Source: Veillonellales bacterium (lineage in GTDB: Bacteria > Bacillota > Negativicutes > JAAYSF01). From it: a stretch of 35,721 bases of DNA. Both the position numbers and the translations under genes were made by a program. The stretch spans positions 1 through 35,721 of the forward strand of contig JBDKTO010000096.1 in the NCBI GenBank assembly GCA_039680175.1, read 5' to 3'. The notes under the pieces are model-generated. The model saw only the letters and a program-made list of their open reading frames with translations. It searched no databases and was not told the origin of the DNA. Each line of letters opens with the position of its first letter. The stretch's first letter is position 1. Below, one piece after another: positions 1 through 8,188 of this stretch.

Positions 1-253
1 ATATGGGAGTCTCTCCTTTGTTGCTAGTGTATTTTTGCGATTACATTATAACAAAGTGGAGGCTTTTTTTGCATCTTTTAGCTTCACCTATTGGTTCCTG
101 TTGGTACGCTGAAGCAATAGTTTTGCTAGTCTGCTCCGTGCTTTTTTTGGACTGCAAGAAGGGTAATGACAGGTATTGTCGAAAAATAATAATAATTAAG
201 GGACTATTAACTTTTTGATAGCAGGCAAAGAAGGTGAAGAGGGGGGTGCTCTT
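1..253. other. Left-edge leader, no supported gene
   Basis: AT-rich stretch before the first gene. An open frame of 71 codons runs through it (3-218) but has no convincing ribosome binding site, no family resemblance and skewed composition, so I do not call it. Only the purine-rich Shine-Dalgarno region just before 254 is supported. Confidence 0.5.
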
Positions 254-2878
254 ATGGAGAAAAAAGAGTCAGAGCGAAGTGCTTTGCAGATTACGATTGT
301 TTACATGCTAGCCAGTATTTTATGGATTCTATTTTCGGAGAGCATTCTTCATAAGCTGTGTACCAACCTTGAAACGATAGCCTGGTTATCGGTCATTAAG
401 GGCTGGCTTTTTGTCGGACTTACAGGCGGGATACTGTATAAACTGATTGCTCATTCCTATCATAGTTTAAAAGAAAAAAATACCACTTTGGCTAGGTTGA
501 ATGAAGAATTGCTGGCATCGGAGGAAGAATTGCGTCAGCAGTTGGAAGAATTGCTGCAGCGGGAGGAAGAAATCCGCCGACAAAATTTAGTGTTAAATTC
601 ACTGCAGGATACGGCTCTGGGGTTAATGAACCAGCGCGATTTAAAAGAATTATTAAATGATATCGCGGGAAGTGCGGCTAAGCTAATCGGTACCGAGCAT
701 GTCCATATCATTATAGCGAACGAAGCAAAGGGTGTTTTTGAAAGGAAGGTCGGACTGGGTATTTTTGCCGATCATGTATGGTGCGATATCAATCTAACGG
801 AAGGTCTTGTCGGTCAAGTATACCGGACTGGTGAAGTGAAGACGGTTGATCAGTACCGTTTATGGGAAAACCGCCGGTGCGATTTAGTTTTTGATCAGGT
901 GGATGCTACAGTGCAAGTGCCGCTTCGATTACAGTCTAAGGTTGTGGGAGTTCTGGGACTGGCTTTTGTTCAATCTGAAAAGAAATTTGGCAAGCATGCG
1001 TTGGCTTTGTTATCCCGCTTTGCCGAGCTGGCTTCCATCGCCTTAGAGAATGCCAACCTGCTTGCAACCTATAAGAATGAATTGATGGAACGAATACAGG
1101 CTGAAGAAGCACTTGAAATGTCTCAGGCCAATTATCAGGCGGTTTTTAATGCGGCTAACGATGGCATTTTCGTCCAGGATATCGATACCGGAAAAATTTT
1201 GGATGCAAACGAAAAATTTGGTGAAATATGTGGACGTTCCTGTAAGGAAATCATTACAGGAGGGATTGCCGGGTTTGGAACAGGCAAATTTCCTTATAGT
1301 GAGCAAGAAGCCATAGCATGGCTCTATAAGGCAGCGAAGGAAGGACCGCAGCTTTTTGAATGGAGAATTCAACATGGGATGGGAGAAGACATCTGGACGG
1401 AAGTGAATTTAAAGCGAACAAAGCTCGGCAACCAGCAGTGTATATTAGCGGTGGTTCGTGATATTTCCGATCGGAAAAAGAAAGAAGCGGAATTCCATCG
1501 GATTTATCGAAAAAACGAAGCTCTGATTAATGCCATTCCTGATTTCATGCTGCTGATTCGGCGGGACGGCACTTTTATGGATTATAAGGCGCAGAAAGAT
1601 ATATTGTATTTACTGCCCGAACATTTTTTAGGGAAAACGGTTGGCGATGTTATGCCCAAGGCTTTGGCGCAGCAAATTATGGCTCACATCGAAAATGCTT
1701 TCGCAACGGGTAAACTGCAGATGTTTGAATATCAGCTTCCGGTAAACCGCATTCTGCAGTATTATGAAGCTAGAATCGTGCCGAGCGGCAATGACGAAGT
1801 CTTTTCCATTATCCGTAATATCACGGATAAAAAGCGCATGGAGGAGCAACTGGAGTTTATCAGTCTCCATGATTCTTTGACCGGTTTATATAACAGGGGA
1901 TATTTCGAAGAGGAAATGAAACGGCTGGGAGAGGTGCGTGATGGTGTTGCCGGACTGATCCTTTGCGATTTGGACGGGCTGAAGCTGATTAATGATACTT
2001 TGGGACATAGTATGGGCGATCAGGTGTTAAAAGTGATTGCCCATATTTTAAAAGCAGCGTTTCGTCCGGAGGATATGGTGGCGCGGATTGGCGGCGACGA
2101 ATTCGCTGTGCTTCTTCCGTCAAACTCCATTCCGCTATTCGAAGCTGCCTGTCAGCGAATTTGGCAGCTAATCAAAGAATATAATAGTAAGCAGCCGATT
2201 GTACCTATCAGTTTGTCGATGGGCTTTGCTGTCAGCAAGGAAAATGCGATTGATAGTAATGCCTTATTTAAAGAAGCGGATCGCAAAATGTATCGGGAGA
2301 AATTGCACCGGCAGCAAAGCAAAAAGAGCGCTGTAGTGAAGGCGCTGATGAAGGCGCTGGAAGTCCGGGATTTTATCACCGAAGGCCATGGCGAACGGCT
2401 GCAGGGACTGGTAGCTGCGCTGGCGGCGGCTATTGGTTTACCGGAACATCAGATTGCCGACCTTCGTCTTTTGGCCCGGTTTCATGATATCGGTAAAGTG
2501 GGAATACCGGACAGCATTCTGTTTAAACCGGCTCCTCTGACAGTCGATGAATTTGCTGTCATGCAGGGACATTGCGAGATCGGTTACCGTATTGCGAAAA
2601 CAGCTCCCGAACTGGAGCCTATTGCCGAGGGGATCCTGAAGCACCAGGAGTGGTGGAATGGAGAAGGATATCCTCTGGGCATCAAGGGTGGGGAGATACC
2701 GATAGAGTGTCGCATTCTGGCCATTGCCGATGCTTATGATGCCATGACTAACGATCGTCCTTATCGTAAGGCGCTGACGATGGAAGAGGCGATTGCCGAA
2801 CTTCGCCAGTGCGCCGGCAAACAGTTTGATCCGGATTTAATAGAGCCGTTTATTAGGATACTGACAGAAGTGGCATGA
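254..2878 (+). CDS. Membrane GAF-PAS-PAS-GGDEF-HD-GYP cyclic-di-GMP enzyme
   Basis: Bifunctional c-di-GMP turnover protein of 874 residues. Two hydrophobic helices (about residues 12-32 and 45-65) are followed by a Glu-rich coiled coil (about 75-110), a GAF domain (about 125-270), two PAS domains (about 300-420 and 430-545), a GGDEF domain and an HD-GYP domain. The cyclase signature GGDEF is intact at 613-617. An RxxD inhibitory site (RPED) lies exactly five residues before it, so product inhibition is likely. The phosphodiesterase part has HD at 744-745 (FHDIGKVGIPD) and a GYP loop (NGEGYP). Both activities look competent. The ATG at 254 is chosen because a strong AAGAGGGGGG Shine-Dalgarno sits about 8 bases upstream; an in-frame TTG at 215 has none. 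It is apparently a single gene, and the signal sensed by GAF/PAS is unknown. Confidence 0.93.
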   Translation: MEKKESERSALQITIVYMLASILWILFSESILHKLCTNLETIAWLSVIKGWLFVGLTGGILYKLIAHSYHSLKEKNTTLARLNEELLASEEELRQQLEELLQREEEIRRQNLVLNSLQDTALGLMNQRDLKELLNDIAGSAAKLIGTEHVHIIIANEAKGVFERKVGLGIFADHVWCDINLTEGLVGQVYRTGEVKTVDQYRLWENRRCDLVFDQVDATVQVPLRLQSKVVGVLGLAFVQSEKKFGKHALALLSRFAELASIALENANLLATYKNELMERIQAEEALEMSQANYQAVFNAANDGIFVQDIDTGKILDANEKFGEICGRSCKEIITGGIAGFGTGKFPYSEQEAIAWLYKAAKEGPQLFEWRIQHGMGEDIWTEVNLKRTKLGNQQCILAVVRDISDRKKKEAEFHRIYRKNEALINAIPDFMLLIRRDGTFMDYKAQKDILYLLPEHFLGKTVGDVMPKALAQQIMAHIENAFATGKLQMFEYQLPVNRILQYYEARIVPSGNDEVFSIIRNITDKKRMEEQLEFISLHDSLTGLYNRGYFEEEMKRLGEVRDGVAGLILCDLDGLKLINDTLGHSMGDQVLKVIAHILKAAFRPEDMVARIGGDEFAVLLPSNSIPLFEAACQRIWQLIKEYNSKQPIVPISLSMGFAVSKENAIDSNALFKEADRKMYREKLHRQQSKKSAVVKALMKALEVRDFITEGHGERLQGLVAALAAAIGLPEHQIADLRLLARFHDIGKVGIPDSILFKPAPLTVDEFAVMQGHCEIGYRIAKTAPELEPIAEGILKHQEWWNGEGYPLGIKGGEIPIECRILAIADAYDAMTNDRPYRKALTMEEAIAELRQCAGKQFDPDLIEPFIRILTEVA

Positions 2879-3033
2879 AGCGGCCGGACCCTGTTCGCAT
2901 AATGAATAGTGTATACTTGTGAAAAAATTATCAAAAGGTATTGAATTTTTCAATAATATAGACGATAATATAACTAAAGAAAGTTCCACACACATCTACT
3001 ATGGAAATAATATAGAAGGAGTGTGAAAACATC
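2879..3033. promoter_or_regulatory. AT-rich promoter region of the 49-residue membrane peptide
   Basis: The intergenic region is very AT-rich. It contains a 7-bp dyad (2939-2945 paired with 2949-2955, spacer TTT) and a TAATAT-like -10 candidate further on. No confident -35 was found. The Shine-Dalgarno AGAAGGAGTG precedes the small gene. The exact promoter is not resolved. Confidence 0.3.
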
Positions 3034-3183
3034 ATGAAAAAGATTTTTCAGTTTCTCTATCAATTTTTGGGAGTTCTCGTTTATCCTGCAATGTTTTTAG
3101 GAGCGGTTCTCATGCTGTTTGTTTCACCGATAATGTATGTTGTGGATAGTATTGCTCATTTGAAGCACAGAGCTGTAAATTAA
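3034..3183 (+). CDS. Small single-pass membrane protein, 49 residues, unknown
   Basis: ATG at 3034 to TAA at 3181-3183 encodes 49 residues. The N-terminus is basic (MKKIFQFLYQ). A hydrophobic stretch of about 30 residues spans residues 10-38 and has a central proline, followed by a short polar tail ending HLKHRAVN. A good Shine-Dalgarno (GAAGGAGTG) lies about 10 bases upstream, and a perfect 12-bp hairpin starts only 8 bases after the stop. Both support a real gene. I do not recognise the family. It could be a regulatory membrane peptide or a stress-induced small protein; no toxin-antitoxin partner is seen next to it. Confidence 0.6.
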   Translation: MKKIFQFLYQFLGVLVYPAMFLGAVLMLFVSPIMYVVDSIAHLKHRAVN

Positions 3184-3190
3184 GCTGTAG

Positions 3191-3220
3191 CAACAAGCAA
3201 GCATCACCGCTTGCTTGTTG
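3191..3220. terminator. Perfect 12-bp hairpin between convergent genes
   Basis: CAACAAGCAAGC (3191-3202) pairs perfectly with GCTTGCTTGTTG (3209-3220) around the loop ATCACC. It lies between the stop of the 49-residue peptide and the stop of the convergent gene at 3227. It lacks a clear T-tract on either strand, so it is probably a weak bidirectional terminator or a 3'-end stabiliser. Confidence 0.55.
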
Positions 3221-3226
3221 GGCAGA

Positions 3227-3700
3227 TTAGATGGTAAATCCGATAGTGGCGGGGAGGCTTTTAATAAAACCGTCTTTTTGGTAATAGTCTTTAATGGCAG
3301 TGAAGATATATTCATATACATCCTTTTGGGTATTTGGTTCTTGGATTTGAAATTCTTTGCGGCTCATTCCTATTCGGATTATAAAGTATTCTTTCATTTT
3401 TTTAAATCTGGCTGCGGCCAATATTCGATCATTTTCATCACCAGAGTGAATGTTGAGAGAAAATATCACGTCATAAAAACCATCCGGGCTGTGATTGATG
3501 GCTTTTGCCAACGGCAAAGCAGTTTCTATGTTCAGGGGATCGGTGAGGAGATGAAATTGCAGCGCATTTTCCGGACTTTGGAGAAAATCGGTTAATCCTG
3601 CGAAAAAGTTTTCTATGAAGGTAGAACAGCTTGTTTCGTATTCCTGGAGCCGGGAAGCTGCCGCCCGGTACAGCGTGCATAATTCGTCGTATTTCGCCAT
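3227..3700 (-). CDS. Hypothetical soluble protein, 157 residues
   Basis: I do not recognise this protein. It is a 157-residue, mixed-charge soluble polypeptide with no signal peptide or membrane segment, and looks mainly alpha-helical in its N-terminal half (MAKYDELCTLYRAAASRLQE). The start at 3700 is preferred over an in-frame upstream one at 3715 because GGGGGA lies about 6 bases before it. A 126-codon frame on the opposite strand overlaps it but is less protein-like. It is transcribed away from dinB, with a large palindrome between the two promoters. Confidence 0.6.
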   Translation of the reverse strand: MAKYDELCTLYRAAASRLQEYETSCSTFIENFFAGLTDFLQSPENALQFHLLTDPLNIETALPLAKAINHSPDGFYDVIFSLNIHSGDENDRILAAARFKKMKEYFIIRIGMSRKEFQIQEPNTQKDVYEYIFTAIKDYYQKDGFIKSLPATIGFTI

Positions 3701-3783
3701 AAAAATTTCCCCCAATCTTTTACTCTTTACACTATGCGGCTTGCTGCGATAAATTTACACGTTACTTAAAATTTTTTATAACG

Positions 3784-3817
3784 AAAAAGGGAACTCTTGA
3801 TCAAGAGTTCCCTTTTT
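3784..3817. terminator. Perfect 34-bp palindrome, terminator-like, in a divergent intergenic region
   Basis: The two 17-base halves (3784-3800 and 3801-3817) are exactly self-complementary, with an A5 start and a T5 end, so each strand would form a GC-containing hairpin followed by T residues. It sits between the starts of two divergent genes, where a terminator is not expected. It may end an unannotated small transcript, insulate the promoters, or act as an operator. Confidence 0.6.
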
Positions 3818-3987
3818 GGCCTACAATGATTGGCTTAAATCCGCCGGCTTGCGTTTCCAAAGCAAAAGTTTTGCTAATTTGGCGAGGGCTGTTTTTTGAC
3901 AATGAATCCCGGTTCAAGGACAGAAAGGAATAGGCGACAGCAGGGATTATCCCGGAATTGAAGAATTTTCTATATGGGTGATAGGCA

Positions 3988-5136
3988 ATGCAGCGATGGA
4001 TTATTCATGTGGACATGGATGCGTTTTTTGCTTCGGTGGAACAAAGAGACAATGACCAGCTGCGAGGGAAACCGGTCATTGTGGGCGGCTTGGGCAGCCG
4101 GGGCGTGGTATCTACAGCTTCTTATGAGGCCAGACGGCTCGGAGTTCATTCGGCCATGCCTATGGCCGAAGCCCGCCGCCTTTGCCCCCAGGGAATTTAT
4201 TTACCGGGCGATCACAAAAAATACGTCCAGGTATCGGCTCGGATTCAGGATATTTTGGCGGATTTTTCGCCGGTCATTGAGCCGTTGTCTTTAGATGAAG
4301 CTTTTCTTGATATGACCGGTATGGAAAGGCTTTTTCCCGATATCGCTGCTGCGGCCCGTCAGATTAAAAAGCGCATCAGAGGGGAGCTGGAACTGACTGC
4401 TTCGGCAGGGGCCGCACCTAATAAATTTTTGGCTAAACTGGCTTCGGATTTAGAAAAGCCGGATGGCTTGGTAGTTATCCGGCCGGGAGAGGCAGCGGCA
4501 GTCTTAGAGCCCCTTTCCGTCAGTCATTTATGGGGCGTGGGAAAAGCGGCCACTGATGTTTTACATAAATTGGGAATCAAAACCATCGGTCAGCTAGCCC
4601 GGACGGATGCGGTTTTCTTAGCTCAGTACTTCGGTAAAGCGGCTTATGAAATGAACCGCCTGTCTCGTGGCCTGGATGATCGTCCGGTTATCCCCGGACG
4701 GGAGCCGAAATCAGTCGGTAAAGAGGTAACATTTGCAACTGATTTGTTGGTGCCGGAAGATATTCGCAGCCAATTGCTGCTTTTGGCGGAGAAGGTGGGC
4801 TGGCGGCTTCGCCGCAGGGGATATTTTGCCCGGACGATAACTGTTAAAATTCGCTTCGCTTCTTTTCGGACCATTACCCGCCGCCGTACGCTGACGGAAC
4901 CAACCCAGTTCGATGAAGTTTTGTTTGCAACGGCTTTGGATATTTGCCAGGGTCTTTCTTTGCCGGAAGGTATACGGCTGCTGGGAATTAGTGCCGCTAA
5001 CCTGCAGTCAGGCGGCGGGCAGATTTCCTTATTTGACGGGCAGTCGAAAAAACGCAGTGCGTTGTATCGGACACTGGATCAATTAAAAGCCCGGTTTGGT
5101 GAAGGGATTGTGACGAAGGGAAGCAGCAGCAAATAG
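3988..5136 (+). CDS. dinB: DNA polymerase IV (Y-family translesion polymerase)
   Basis: Full-length Y-family polymerase of 382 residues that copies past damaged template bases. The N-terminal catalytic block HVDMDAFFASVEQ starts at about residue 7, and the second acidic motif SLDEAFLD is at about 103-110. The helix-hairpin-helix thumb (LWGVGKAATDVLHKLGI) and the little-finger domain follow. A beta-clamp peptide QISLF lies near residue 345, about 33 residues before the C-terminus rather than at the very end. The ATG at 3988 is fixed by the conserved N-terminus, although its Shine-Dalgarno is weak. I looked for a GAAC-N4-GTTC LexA box upstream and did not find one. Confidence 0.96.
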   Translation: MQRWIIHVDMDAFFASVEQRDNDQLRGKPVIVGGLGSRGVVSTASYEARRLGVHSAMPMAEARRLCPQGIYLPGDHKKYVQVSARIQDILADFSPVIEPLSLDEAFLDMTGMERLFPDIAAAARQIKKRIRGELELTASAGAAPNKFLAKLASDLEKPDGLVVIRPGEAAAVLEPLSVSHLWGVGKAATDVLHKLGIKTIGQLARTDAVFLAQYFGKAAYEMNRLSRGLDDRPVIPGREPKSVGKEVTFATDLLVPEDIRSQLLLLAEKVGWRLRRRGYFARTITVKIRFASFRTITRRRTLTEPTQFDEVLFATALDICQGLSLPEGIRLLGISAANLQSGGGQISLFDGQSKKRSALYRTLDQLKARFGEGIVTKGSSSK

Positions 5137-5198
5137 ACATAGCTATTGATTTTTTGGCATAGGTTGTAAGAAGGGAGAAAGTGGGGGGGTGAGGGCAT

Positions 5199-6632
5199 AT
5201 GACAGGCGAACCGGTTTGGCCGCAGCTGGATGAAGCGCAGCTGGCAGATACGGCGATTATCGGCTTGGAGGAAGATGCCGATTTCAATTGTCATGGGGAT
5301 AAAACGCTCGTTATGATGAACGGTTGGGCGGAAGGTCCGGTGGCAGTGGTACTGAGGGGTGGCAGTAACGCCCAGTCGGTGTTGGAATTTTTGCAGCAGA
5401 CAGGGTTGCGGGAAATTGAAATTTATCATCGGGAGGAAAAAATTCCCCAGTTGGAAGAGGTTTTTTTGTCCACAGTTGTGGCTCGGGCCCACCATATTTT
5501 TGAAAATACGAATGTATATTGGCGGCGGGATTCTTCTATTTACGAATTAGTGAAAGACATTGGTACAAAATATGGCACACTCGTATTTGGGGCACCGCTG
5601 GCTGTTTCTGAGATCCGGCATTTTTATCAAAAAATCAAAAGAATTTTTACCGGCAGCATTATCGTTGTGCGGGCTCCCCTCAAGGAAACGGAATTTGTTG
5701 AAGGCGGGGAGATTTACAAATGGGTTCGGGCCCGGACTTTTGATGGCGGTGATTTTTCTTTAGCCGGAGTGCTGCACAATTACAAAAAGAAGCGGAGCCT
5801 TAAAATTGCTGTGGTTCTCCCTACTTTAAATGAGGAAGAAACAGTGGGCAGAGTGATTCAGACAGCGCTGGAAGTGAAAAATGTCGGTTTAATTGACGAA
5901 GTTCTGCTTATTGATTCCGGCTCTGCGGATCGAACAGTGGAAATTGCCCGGTCTTATCCCATACCGGTTTATCAGCACCGGGAGATACGGCCGGATTTGG
6001 GGCGGTACAGGGGCAAGGGGGAGGCTATGTTTAAAAGTGCTTTTGTCACCGATGCGGATGTCATCGCTTGGGTGGATACGGATATAGCTACAATTACGCC
6101 TCGCTTTTTCTACGGACTGCTGGGTCCAATTCTTGCTTATCCGGAAATTCAGTTTGTCAAGGGATACTTCATCCGGCCGATTGTCGTGGAAGCCAGCGGC
6201 ATGGAATTGGGAGGCGGGCGGGTGACGGAATTATTGGTGCGGCCATGGATTAATGCCTTTGTACCGGAATTGTCAGGATATATTCAACCTCTGGCCGGGA
6301 CTGTGGCGATTCATAGCAATTTATTGCGCGCTATGAGAATTCCCACTCATTATGGCGTGGAAATTGCCATGCTGCTTCAGGCAGTGGCAAAGAGCGGTTT
6401 ATGGTCAACCTGCCAGGTTAATCTTGGCGAAGTCATCCATCGGTCCAAAGATGTATTGGGGCTAAGCGAAATGTCATTTCAGATTTTGCAGGTTTTAAGA
6501 GAGCTTCAACGCGGCAAGGGAGAGACGGAGCAAAATAATATGCTGCGGCGGGTATTTTCTTCCGGCGGTAAATTTGAAATTGGTATCAAACGGTTTCCAA
6601 CTCATTGGCGCGAATATCCGGATCACGATTAA
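5199..6632 (+). CDS. gpgS: Glucosyl-3-phosphoglycerate synthase with N-terminal extension
   Basis: Residues about 201-477 are a GT81/GT2-like glycosyltransferase. Visible motifs are VVLPTLNEEETVG (about 206-218), LIDSGSADRTVEIA, the RGKGEAM segment, the metal-binding DTD at 293-295, and ELSGYIQPLAG. GpgS transfers glucose from a nucleotide sugar to 3-phosphoglycerate, the first step to glucosylglycerate-type solutes or methylglucose polysaccharide. Residues 1-200 are extra; canonical GpgS proteins begin near the glycosyltransferase fold. This extension has a Rossmann/USP-like alternation of strands and helices but I cannot name it. No GpgP phosphatase gene adjoins. The stop overlaps that of the convergent gene by 4 bases. 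The start is supported by a GGGGGGGTGAGGG ribosome-binding region. Confidence 0.85.
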   Translation: MTGEPVWPQLDEAQLADTAIIGLEEDADFNCHGDKTLVMMNGWAEGPVAVVLRGGSNAQSVLEFLQQTGLREIEIYHREEKIPQLEEVFLSTVVARAHHIFENTNVYWRRDSSIYELVKDIGTKYGTLVFGAPLAVSEIRHFYQKIKRIFTGSIIVVRAPLKETEFVEGGEIYKWVRARTFDGGDFSLAGVLHNYKKKRSLKIAVVLPTLNEEETVGRVIQTALEVKNVGLIDEVLLIDSGSADRTVEIARSYPIPVYQHREIRPDLGRYRGKGEAMFKSAFVTDADVIAWVDTDIATITPRFFYGLLGPILAYPEIQFVKGYFIRPIVVEASGMELGGGRVTELLVRPWINAFVPELSGYIQPLAGTVAIHSNLLRAMRIPTHYGVEIAMLLQAVAKSGLWSTCQVNLGEVIHRSKDVLGLSEMSFQILQVLRELQRGKGETEQNNMLRRVFSSGGKFEIGIKRFPTHWREYPDHD

Positions 6633-6940
6633 TTCCGGCGGCGGAGGCGGTATTGCAGAACCGCCAGTATTTGTTCGGGAGTTAAGCCGGTAATGTTTAA
6701 AGTGATGGCAGCGGGATGGTTTTGAATGTCGTGGCTAATGTTGCCAAGGGTAATATGGGCAGTTTCGGTCAAACTAGTGTGGGAGGTTACCATATCAGGG
6801 TGATAGCCCGAAAGAAGTATGGCATCAACTTTTTTCCCGGGGAAATGGGCGGTTTGCAGATCAATGACGGTATAGCCCTGCTGAAATAAAAAAGTAGCCA
6901 GGTTTTGGCTGTAGGATTGCAGTGCAATAATTTTTGACAT
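6629..6940 (-). CDS. YkuS-like (UPF0180) small protein
   Basis: A 103-residue protein resembling the UPF0180/YkuS family. It begins KIIALQSYSQNLATFLFQQG, continues with a V-D-L strand and a KKVDAILLSGYHPDMV block, and has a C-terminal helix typical of these small alpha/beta proteins (TGLTPEQILAVLQYRL). Family function is unknown. It is somewhat longer than the usual ~80-100 residues because of an insertion around residues 55-75. Its 3' end overlaps gpgS by 4 bases in convergent orientation. Confidence 0.6.
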   Translation of the reverse strand: MSKIIALQSYSQNLATFLFQQGYTVIDLQTAHFPGKKVDAILLSGYHPDMVTSHTSLTETAHITLGNISHDIQNHPAAITLNITGLTPEQILAVLQYRLRRRN

Positions 6941-7017
6941 AAAAACGGCGTCCTTTCCATTGCGGTTTTTGTTAGTATGTCCGCCGAAAGGAAGTTTTAG
7001 TTCATACGGAGGGTGAA

Positions 7018-8148
7018 ATGATGAATCGGAAACGAATACTGGATGAATTTTTTGAGCTGGTGCAGATTACCTGCTCAAGCGGAGCTGAGCAGGAGGTTGG
7101 GGCGCTATTAAAGAAACGATTGTCAGAACTAAAATTAGAGGTAACCGAGGATGAGGCCGGAGAAAAAACCGGCGGTAACTGCGGCAATATTCTGGCCCGT
7201 TTGCCGGCTACGGTTGAGGGAGCGCCGAGTATTATGCTGAGCGCTCATTTGGACTGCGTAGACCCTTGCAGCGGGATTCAGCCGCAAGTGAAGGACGGGG
7301 TGATTACGTCGGCGGGGGATACTATTCTTGGTTCCGATGATAAGGCGGGGGTAGCGGTTATTATGGAAGCGCTGCGGGTGCTTGATGAATCCGGTATGCC
7401 CCACGGCGAACTGCAGGTGATTTTCACCGTATCCGAGGAAAGTGGGCTATTAGGTTCGAAAAATCTGGAGCGGCGAAAATTAACGGCAGATTTTGGCTAT
7501 GCTCTGGATTCCAGCGGCAGACCAGGCAGAATCATTATTAGAGCGCCCGGGGAAAATACGATCAAGGTTGCAGTCAAAGGGAAAACAGCTCACGCCGGTA
7601 TTGCGCCTGAGGAGGGAATCAATGCCATTGTTGTGGCCGGTAAGGCTCTGGCTGAACTGAAGCAGGGACGGATTGACGCTGAAACCACTGCCAATGTGGG
7701 AATTATCAAAGGCGGTCAGGCGACAAATATTGTACCGGATAAAGTGGAAATTACCTGTGAAGCTCGCAGTCATAGCATGGAGAAGCTACAGGCAGTAACG
7801 GAAGATATCAAAAAGACTTTCCAGCGGGTGGCGAAGGCTAACGGCGGTCAGGCGGACGTTCAGGTCGAAACAGATTTTCCCGCTTACCGTCTGGCGGAGG
7901 ATGCGCCGGTAGCCGTATTGGCGGCACAGGCAGCGTCCGCTGTCGGACTGGGTCCCGTGCTGGAGGCGACCGGCGGCGGCAGCGACGCTAATGTATTTAA
8001 CAGCCACGGCATTCCCACCGCTGTATTGGGTGTGGGCATGAGCAAAGTACATACCCGGGAGGAATATATTAAGGAAGAACATTTGTATCAAGGCGCGGCC
8101 TGGACGCTAGCCATCATTCAGGCGGCGGCAGAACTGAAAAGGCAGTAA
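7018..8148 (+). CDS. M20 family metallopeptidase (PepT/YqjE-like)
   Basis: A di-zinc aminopeptidase-like protein of 376 residues. The metal/catalytic motifs are in order: SAHLDCVDP (His and Asp), LGSDDKAGVAV (bridging Asp), SEESGLLGS (Glu-Glu), ALDSSG, and a late TGGGSDANVFNSHGIP. A dimerisation domain occupies about 180-290 (KTAHAGIAPEEGIN). It resembles the tripeptidase T-like branch annotated yqjE in Bacillus and probably trims cytosolic peptides. The start is either of two adjacent ATG codons at 7018/7021 behind GGAGGGTGAA. It ends at a strong shared bidirectional terminator. Confidence 0.9.
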   Translation: MMNRKRILDEFFELVQITCSSGAEQEVGALLKKRLSELKLEVTEDEAGEKTGGNCGNILARLPATVEGAPSIMLSAHLDCVDPCSGIQPQVKDGVITSAGDTILGSDDKAGVAVIMEALRVLDESGMPHGELQVIFTVSEESGLLGSKNLERRKLTADFGYALDSSGRPGRIIIRAPGENTIKVAVKGKTAHAGIAPEEGINAIVVAGKALAELKQGRIDAETTANVGIIKGGQATNIVPDKVEITCEARSHSMEKLQAVTEDIKKTFQRVAKANGGQADVQVETDFPAYRLAEDAPVAVLAAQAASAVGLGPVLEATGGGSDANVFNSHGIPTAVLGVGMSKVHTREEYIKEEHLYQGAAWTLAIIQAAAELKRQ

Positions 8149-8188
8149 AATAAACCCGGATGGGGAATTTCCCATTCGGGTTTATTTT
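8147..8188. terminator. Bidirectional rho-independent terminator
   Basis: An 18-bp stem (8147-8164 with 8171-8188, one G-T wobble) and 6-base loop. An A-rich left flank and T-rich right flank give a T-tract on both strands. It serves the M20 peptidase gene (+) and the YtpB-like gene (-), whose stop codon lies inside it. Confidence 0.9.

Noticed and set aside
3-218. 71-codon open frame at the left edge
   Set aside because: No ribosome binding site, odd Cys-rich composition and no family resemblance. It ends just before a well-supported gene.
3215-3595. 126-codon plus-strand frame opposite the unknown minus-strand gene
   Set aside because: The minus-strand frame has a good ribosome site and more natural composition; the plus frame looks like its shadow.
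3701-3987. Possible LexA box before dinB
   Set aside because: The only GAAC/GTTC pair is part of the 34-bp palindrome with a 12-base gap, which does not fit the Firmicute LexA spacing.
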